Of a stretch of 8,241 nt of DNA, positions 5,750 to 8,241 are shown piece after piece. The notes below the pieces were generated by a model that was not told the origin of the DNA, ran no database searches, and saw only the letters and a program-made list of their open reading frames with translations. The DNA lies in NCBI GenBank assembly GCA_002478485.1, contig DLOL01000010.1:7881-16121 (forward strand). Reading direction: 5' to 3'. The DNA is from Eubacteriaceae bacterium UBA7485. GTDB lineage: Bacteria; Bacillota; Clostridia; Eubacteriales; Eubacteriaceae. A program made the translations under genes and the position numbers. Within the stretch, counting starts at the first letter, position 1; each line of letters opens with the position of its first letter.

Positions 5750-8164
5750 TTACATCACACCGCGCTCTGCAGGCTTTTCGTTAATCGTCACTGAATCGCT
5801 CTTCTCACCGGTGCGGTAATACGCGAGAATCTCATCAGCCTTAGCAGGGGTTTCGTCAAAAATAAAAATTCTGTTTCTCCTCGAAACCGCCTTTGCCCTT
5901 TCCCGGCTGACCACCCAGGGCCTGTCTTCATAGATTTCATTGACTCCGTCCCGGAGAGTCAGCGGATAGGCTTTATCCGCCTGTCTGAGAGTAAACCTCT
6001 CATCCCGCCGGCAGTTTTCGCAGTCTCTGTTTTTGCAGTCCATGACGCAGTAAGCGGATGTCAGAAGCTTTCTTCTTCCATAGGTGAAAAAAACCGGATG
6101 GATCGGGAGGATTTTTGCAAGCCTTCCCGCTTCATCAAGGCTCAGTTCGGTAGAAAGCACGCCGCTTTTGACCGAAAAATCGCCCAGGAAGGCACCGCTT
6201 TCATGGTTCATGATGTTCAGACTCTCATCCGCCTCGATTTCAAACGACTCTTTTTCACTTAATCCCAGATCCATGAGAAGGCCGAGAAGTTCGTAATTCT
6301 TGACAAGCGCGCCGTCTGCTGCATTGAGCGCCTCTTTGAAAGACGGATCCTTTTCAAGCCGGTCGGTGAGAGCCGTGTTCAGAATGAGCGGAGAGGTGAT
6401 TTTGACTTTTTTTCCGGCAGACTGAAAAGCGCCGATCAGATCTTTCAGGCTGTGAAAATCCGTATGGATGTCAAAAGGAACAATCACTTCATCCGCGTCA
6501 ATCCGGATATAATCCCGCGCATTCACATAAGCGGAAAACTCAACCGACAGGAGATCGGTGTCATCCCGGAAAGCATGCGGTGCGTCTTCAAGGCGGATCT
6601 TTCGGGATTTATTCCGAAGCGGCTTTTCTTCAGCCTGCTGAGCTGCTTCCACCGCGGCATTTCGGATCTGGTTGAGGGCTTTTTTGGAGAGAAAAAGATT
6701 CTCACCAAGGTTGACCTCCATCTTTCCAGCCGAAAAGCCGGTATTGCCAAGCTTGATCAGCTGCTCTTTCACCCGCTCTTCGCTCAGCGCCTGGCTTTTT
6801 GCCTCTTCCGGATAGAGGTTCGTTTCAAATGCGACCGTCTCCCCCCCTTCGATTCTCACATCACCCACAACCGGCGCTCCTTCAAACAGGTTGACCGTTA
6901 AATGAAGCGGCTTTTTTTCAGCCTTCGGAAGAATGGACGCCTCCTTCTTCAGCTTCTCCATCAGCTTTTTGTCAAGACTCTTGAAAACCGGCGTTCCGGG
7001 CGCAACCTGTTTTCTGCTTCCTGGGCGGATGTAAACACATCCTTTTCCTGTCTTGAGCTGATCGGCTTTTTTTGTTTTTTCCGGATTCTGAAAAATCCCG
7101 GACACATTGGTGCCGTCTTTCTCGTCTTTACCAAACGCAATCCCGTCTCCGTTTGAAAGGGTCATCCCGCGTTCGAGCCTGATCTCAATCAGGCCGTTTT
7201 TGGTTTTTCCGGTTTTTCCAATATAAAGCCCGCGTTTTTTTCCGATCTCAGGAGTCAGGCGCTGATCCCGGCCGTAAAGATTTCCGCCGGTAAACCCTCT
7301 CTGAAAGACGGCTTTAAGCACATTTTCCGCTTCTTTCGAGGCTTCTGTGCCGTTTTTGAGCGCGTCGACCGCATCCCTGTATGCTTTGGTTACCGCGTAG
7401 ACATATTCCGGTGATTTAAGCCGGCCTTCAATTTTTATGGAGTCGATGCTGTTTTCAATCATATAAGGCAGCGACTCAATTGTGTTAAGATCCCGGGTGG
7501 CAAGCACAAATCCGTCTTTTACGATTTGTCCGCTCTGGTCTTCAAGCGAGTAGGCCTGTCTGCAAGGCTGGGCGCACCGGCCTCTGTTTCCGCTTCGCGA
7601 ACCGCAGGCTGAGGAGAAATGGCATTGTCCGGAATAGCCGTAACATAAAGCGCCGTGACTGAACAGTTTCACTTCGGCATGAATTCGCCGTCTGATCTCG
7701 CCCGCCTCGGAAATGGACATCTCTCTCGGCATCACGACCCGGGTAAATCCGAGATCGTCAAAGAATAAAGCGCCTCTCGCGCCGTAAACGGTCAGTTGTG
7801 TAGATACCTGGAGAGGCAGATCTTTAAAAAAATTCCTTGCAAGCCGTATCAGGCCGATATCCTGAAGAATGACGCCGTCGATCTCAATCTCATCAAGAAA
7901 GGCCAGCGCGTCGACCGCCTCCTGCAGCTCTTCTTCTTTGATCAGGGTGTTGACGACCGCATACATCTTCACGCCATGCGCTTTTGCCAGTTCTCTTGTT
8001 TTACGAAAATCATCCCAGGTAAAGTTCTTCGCCATCATGCGCGCGTTGAAAACAGGAAGGCCCGCATAAATCGCATCCGCGCCCCCTGCAATCGCTGCAA
8101 CTGCAGCCTCGGGGCTTCCAACGGGTGAGAGAATTTCCGGATAGGTTATCTTTTCTTTTTTCAT
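5750..8164 (-). CDS. U32-family protein with DUF3656 domain (RlhA-like, probable RNA hydroxylase)
   Basis: An 804-residue cytosolic protein of the 'peptidase U32' family. Members once called collagenases now include RlhA (23S rRNA C2501 hydroxylation) and TrhP (tRNA uridine hydroxylation) in Escherichia coli, so RNA modification is more likely than proteolysis. An N-terminal TIM-barrel-like region starts PEILSPVGSPEAAVAAIAGGADAIYAG. The U32 signature is at 165-187, VKLFSHGALCYGYSGQCHFSSAC. C174, C181, C197 and C201 form the conserved four-cysteine set thought to hold an iron-sulfur cluster. DSIKIEGRLKSPEYV (241-255) is also typical. DUF3656 spans roughly 395-510 (KLGNTGFSAGKMEVNL near its end), which places it closer to RlhA than to TrhP. 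The C-terminal third, absent from the shorter RlhA, has a second cysteine cluster (706, 710, 715, 718). ATG 8164 has AAGG 6 nt upstream. It is first in the operon, 14 nt before mutS2. The RNA target is not deducible here. Confidence 0.93.
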   Translation of the reverse strand: MKKEKITYPEILSPVGSPEAAVAAIAGGADAIYAGLPVFNARMMAKNFTWDDFRKTRELAKAHGVKMYAVVNTLIKEEELQEAVDALAFLDEIEIDGVILQDIGLIRLARNFFKDLPLQVSTQLTVYGARGALFFDDLGFTRVVMPREMSISEAGEIRRRIHAEVKLFSHGALCYGYSGQCHFSSACGSRSGNRGRCAQPCRQAYSLEDQSGQIVKDGFVLATRDLNTIESLPYMIENSIDSIKIEGRLKSPEYVYAVTKAYRDAVDALKNGTEASKEAENVLKAVFQRGFTGGNLYGRDQRLTPEIGKKRGLYIGKTGKTKNGLIEIRLERGMTLSNGDGIAFGKDEKDGTNVSGIFQNPEKTKKADQLKTGKGCVYIRPGSRKQVAPGTPVFKSLDKKLMEKLKKEASILPKAEKKPLHLTVNLFEGAPVVGDVRIEGGETVAFETNLYPEEAKSQALSEERVKEQLIKLGNTGFSAGKMEVNLGENLFLSKKALNQIRNAAVEAAQQAEEKPLRNKSRKIRLEDAPHAFRDDTDLLSVEFSAYVNARDYIRIDADEVIVPFDIHTDFHSLKDLIGAFQSAGKKVKITSPLILNTALTDRLEKDPSFKEALNAADGALVKNYELLGLLMDLGLSEKESFEIEADESLNIMNHESGAFLGDFSVKSGVLSTELSLDEAGRLAKILPIHPVFFTYGRRKLLTSAYCVMDCKNRDCENCRRDERFTLRQADKAYPLTLRDGVNEIYEDRPWVVSRERAKAVSRRNRIFIFDETPAKADEILAYYRTGEKSDSVTINEKPAERGVM

Positions 8165-8175
8165 ATTTCACCTTA

Positions 8176-8193
8176 AGGCAGTGCCCTCTGCCT
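8176..8193 (-). other. Short hairpin in the U32 leader
   Basis: AGGCAG / CTGCCT, a 6-bp perfect stem with a 6-nt loop, lies just upstream of the AAGG ribosome binding site (8171-8174). It has no T tract and is too small to call a riboswitch. Its start lies close to the inferred transcription start, so only part of it may be in the mRNA. Confidence 0.3.
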
Positions 8194-8196
8194 GAA

Positions 8197-8226
8197 ATTT
8201 TATTTTATTCTTTTTTCCGGTATGAA
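8197..8226 (-). promoter_or_regulatory. Candidate promoter of the U32-mutS2-GNAT operon
   Basis: On the minus strand TTCATA (8226-8221, 4 of 6 matches to TTGACA) is followed after 18 nt by TAAAAT (8202-8197, 5 of 6 to TATAAT), in an A/T-rich stretch. Transcription would begin near 8190, leaving a leader of about 25 nt. This is a pattern match by eye only; the surrounding A-rich sequence offers other -10-like hexamers. Confidence 0.45.
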
Positions 8227-8241
8227 AAAAGCCTGCATGCG
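8225..8241 (-). terminator. Possible 3' part of a terminator from an upstream gene, cut by the window edge
   Basis: On the minus strand a G/C-rich segment (GCATGCAGGC) runs straight into six T residues, as the 3' arm and U tract of an intrinsic terminator would. The partner arm would lie beyond 8241, so this cannot be confirmed. If real, it marks the U32 gene as the start of its own transcription unit. Confidence 0.3.

Noticed and set aside
6841..6847. Run of seven C (G on the coding strand) inside the U32 gene, a possible slippage or phase-variation site
   Set aside because: The frame is intact through it (Glu-Gly-Gly-Glu), the run is short, and a housekeeping-type RNA-modification gene is an unlikely phase-variable locus.
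6452..6901. Plus-strand 149-codon open frame antisense to the U32 gene
   Set aside because: It is fully opposite a well-supported coding sequence, with no ribosome binding site or family motif; a reading-frame shadow.
8165..8241. Possible riboswitch or attenuator leader before the U32 gene
   Set aside because: Only about 75 nt is present with one 6-bp hairpin. There is no conserved aptamer-like pattern, leader peptide or terminator/antiterminator pair.

Overview
The window looks like ordinary chromosomal DNA from a Gram-positive bacterium of the Bacillota, most likely a clostridial lineage. The reasons are strong purine-rich Shine-Dalgarno sites, a MutS2 with a C-terminal Smr domain, and a long U32/DUF3656 protein directly upstream of mutS2. 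This placement is an inference from gene content; no rRNA or other taxonomic marker is present. No mobile element, CRISPR array, tRNA or rRNA is visible.

Plus strand, 1-2583. The window opens inside a GNAT acetyltransferase whose 5' end lies outside. It ends in an intrinsic terminator whose stem overlaps its own stop codon. A short promoter/operator region follows, with two 19-bp near-identical direct repeats spaced 20 bp apart. Next come a MarR-family regulator and a MATE-family efflux transporter in a tight two-gene operon. The layout is that of a drug-responsive repressor controlling its own efflux pump. The MATE gene is odd at both ends: there is an excellent ribosome binding site but no ATG/GTG/TTG at the proper distance, and a basic, non-membrane tail follows the last transmembrane segment.

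Minus strand, 8241 down to 2651. A convergent operon starts at a probable promoter near 8200-8226. It contains a U32-family protein with a DUF3656 domain (related to the rRNA hydroxylase RlhA), mutS2 after a 14-nt gap, and a second GNAT acetyltransferase with a TTG start after a 41-nt gap. The operon ends at a strong 16-bp hairpin terminator just beyond the GNAT stop. That terminator lies between the two convergent units and may serve both. Two members of this operon belong to families with ribosome-linked roles: RlhA-like 23S rRNA modification, and MutS2 rescue of collided ribosomes.

I found no convincing wholly new system. The items most worth a second look are the MATE gene's missing start codon and odd tail, the repeated operator-like element before marR, and the 15-bp tandem duplication that duplicates the mutS2 stop codon in frame.
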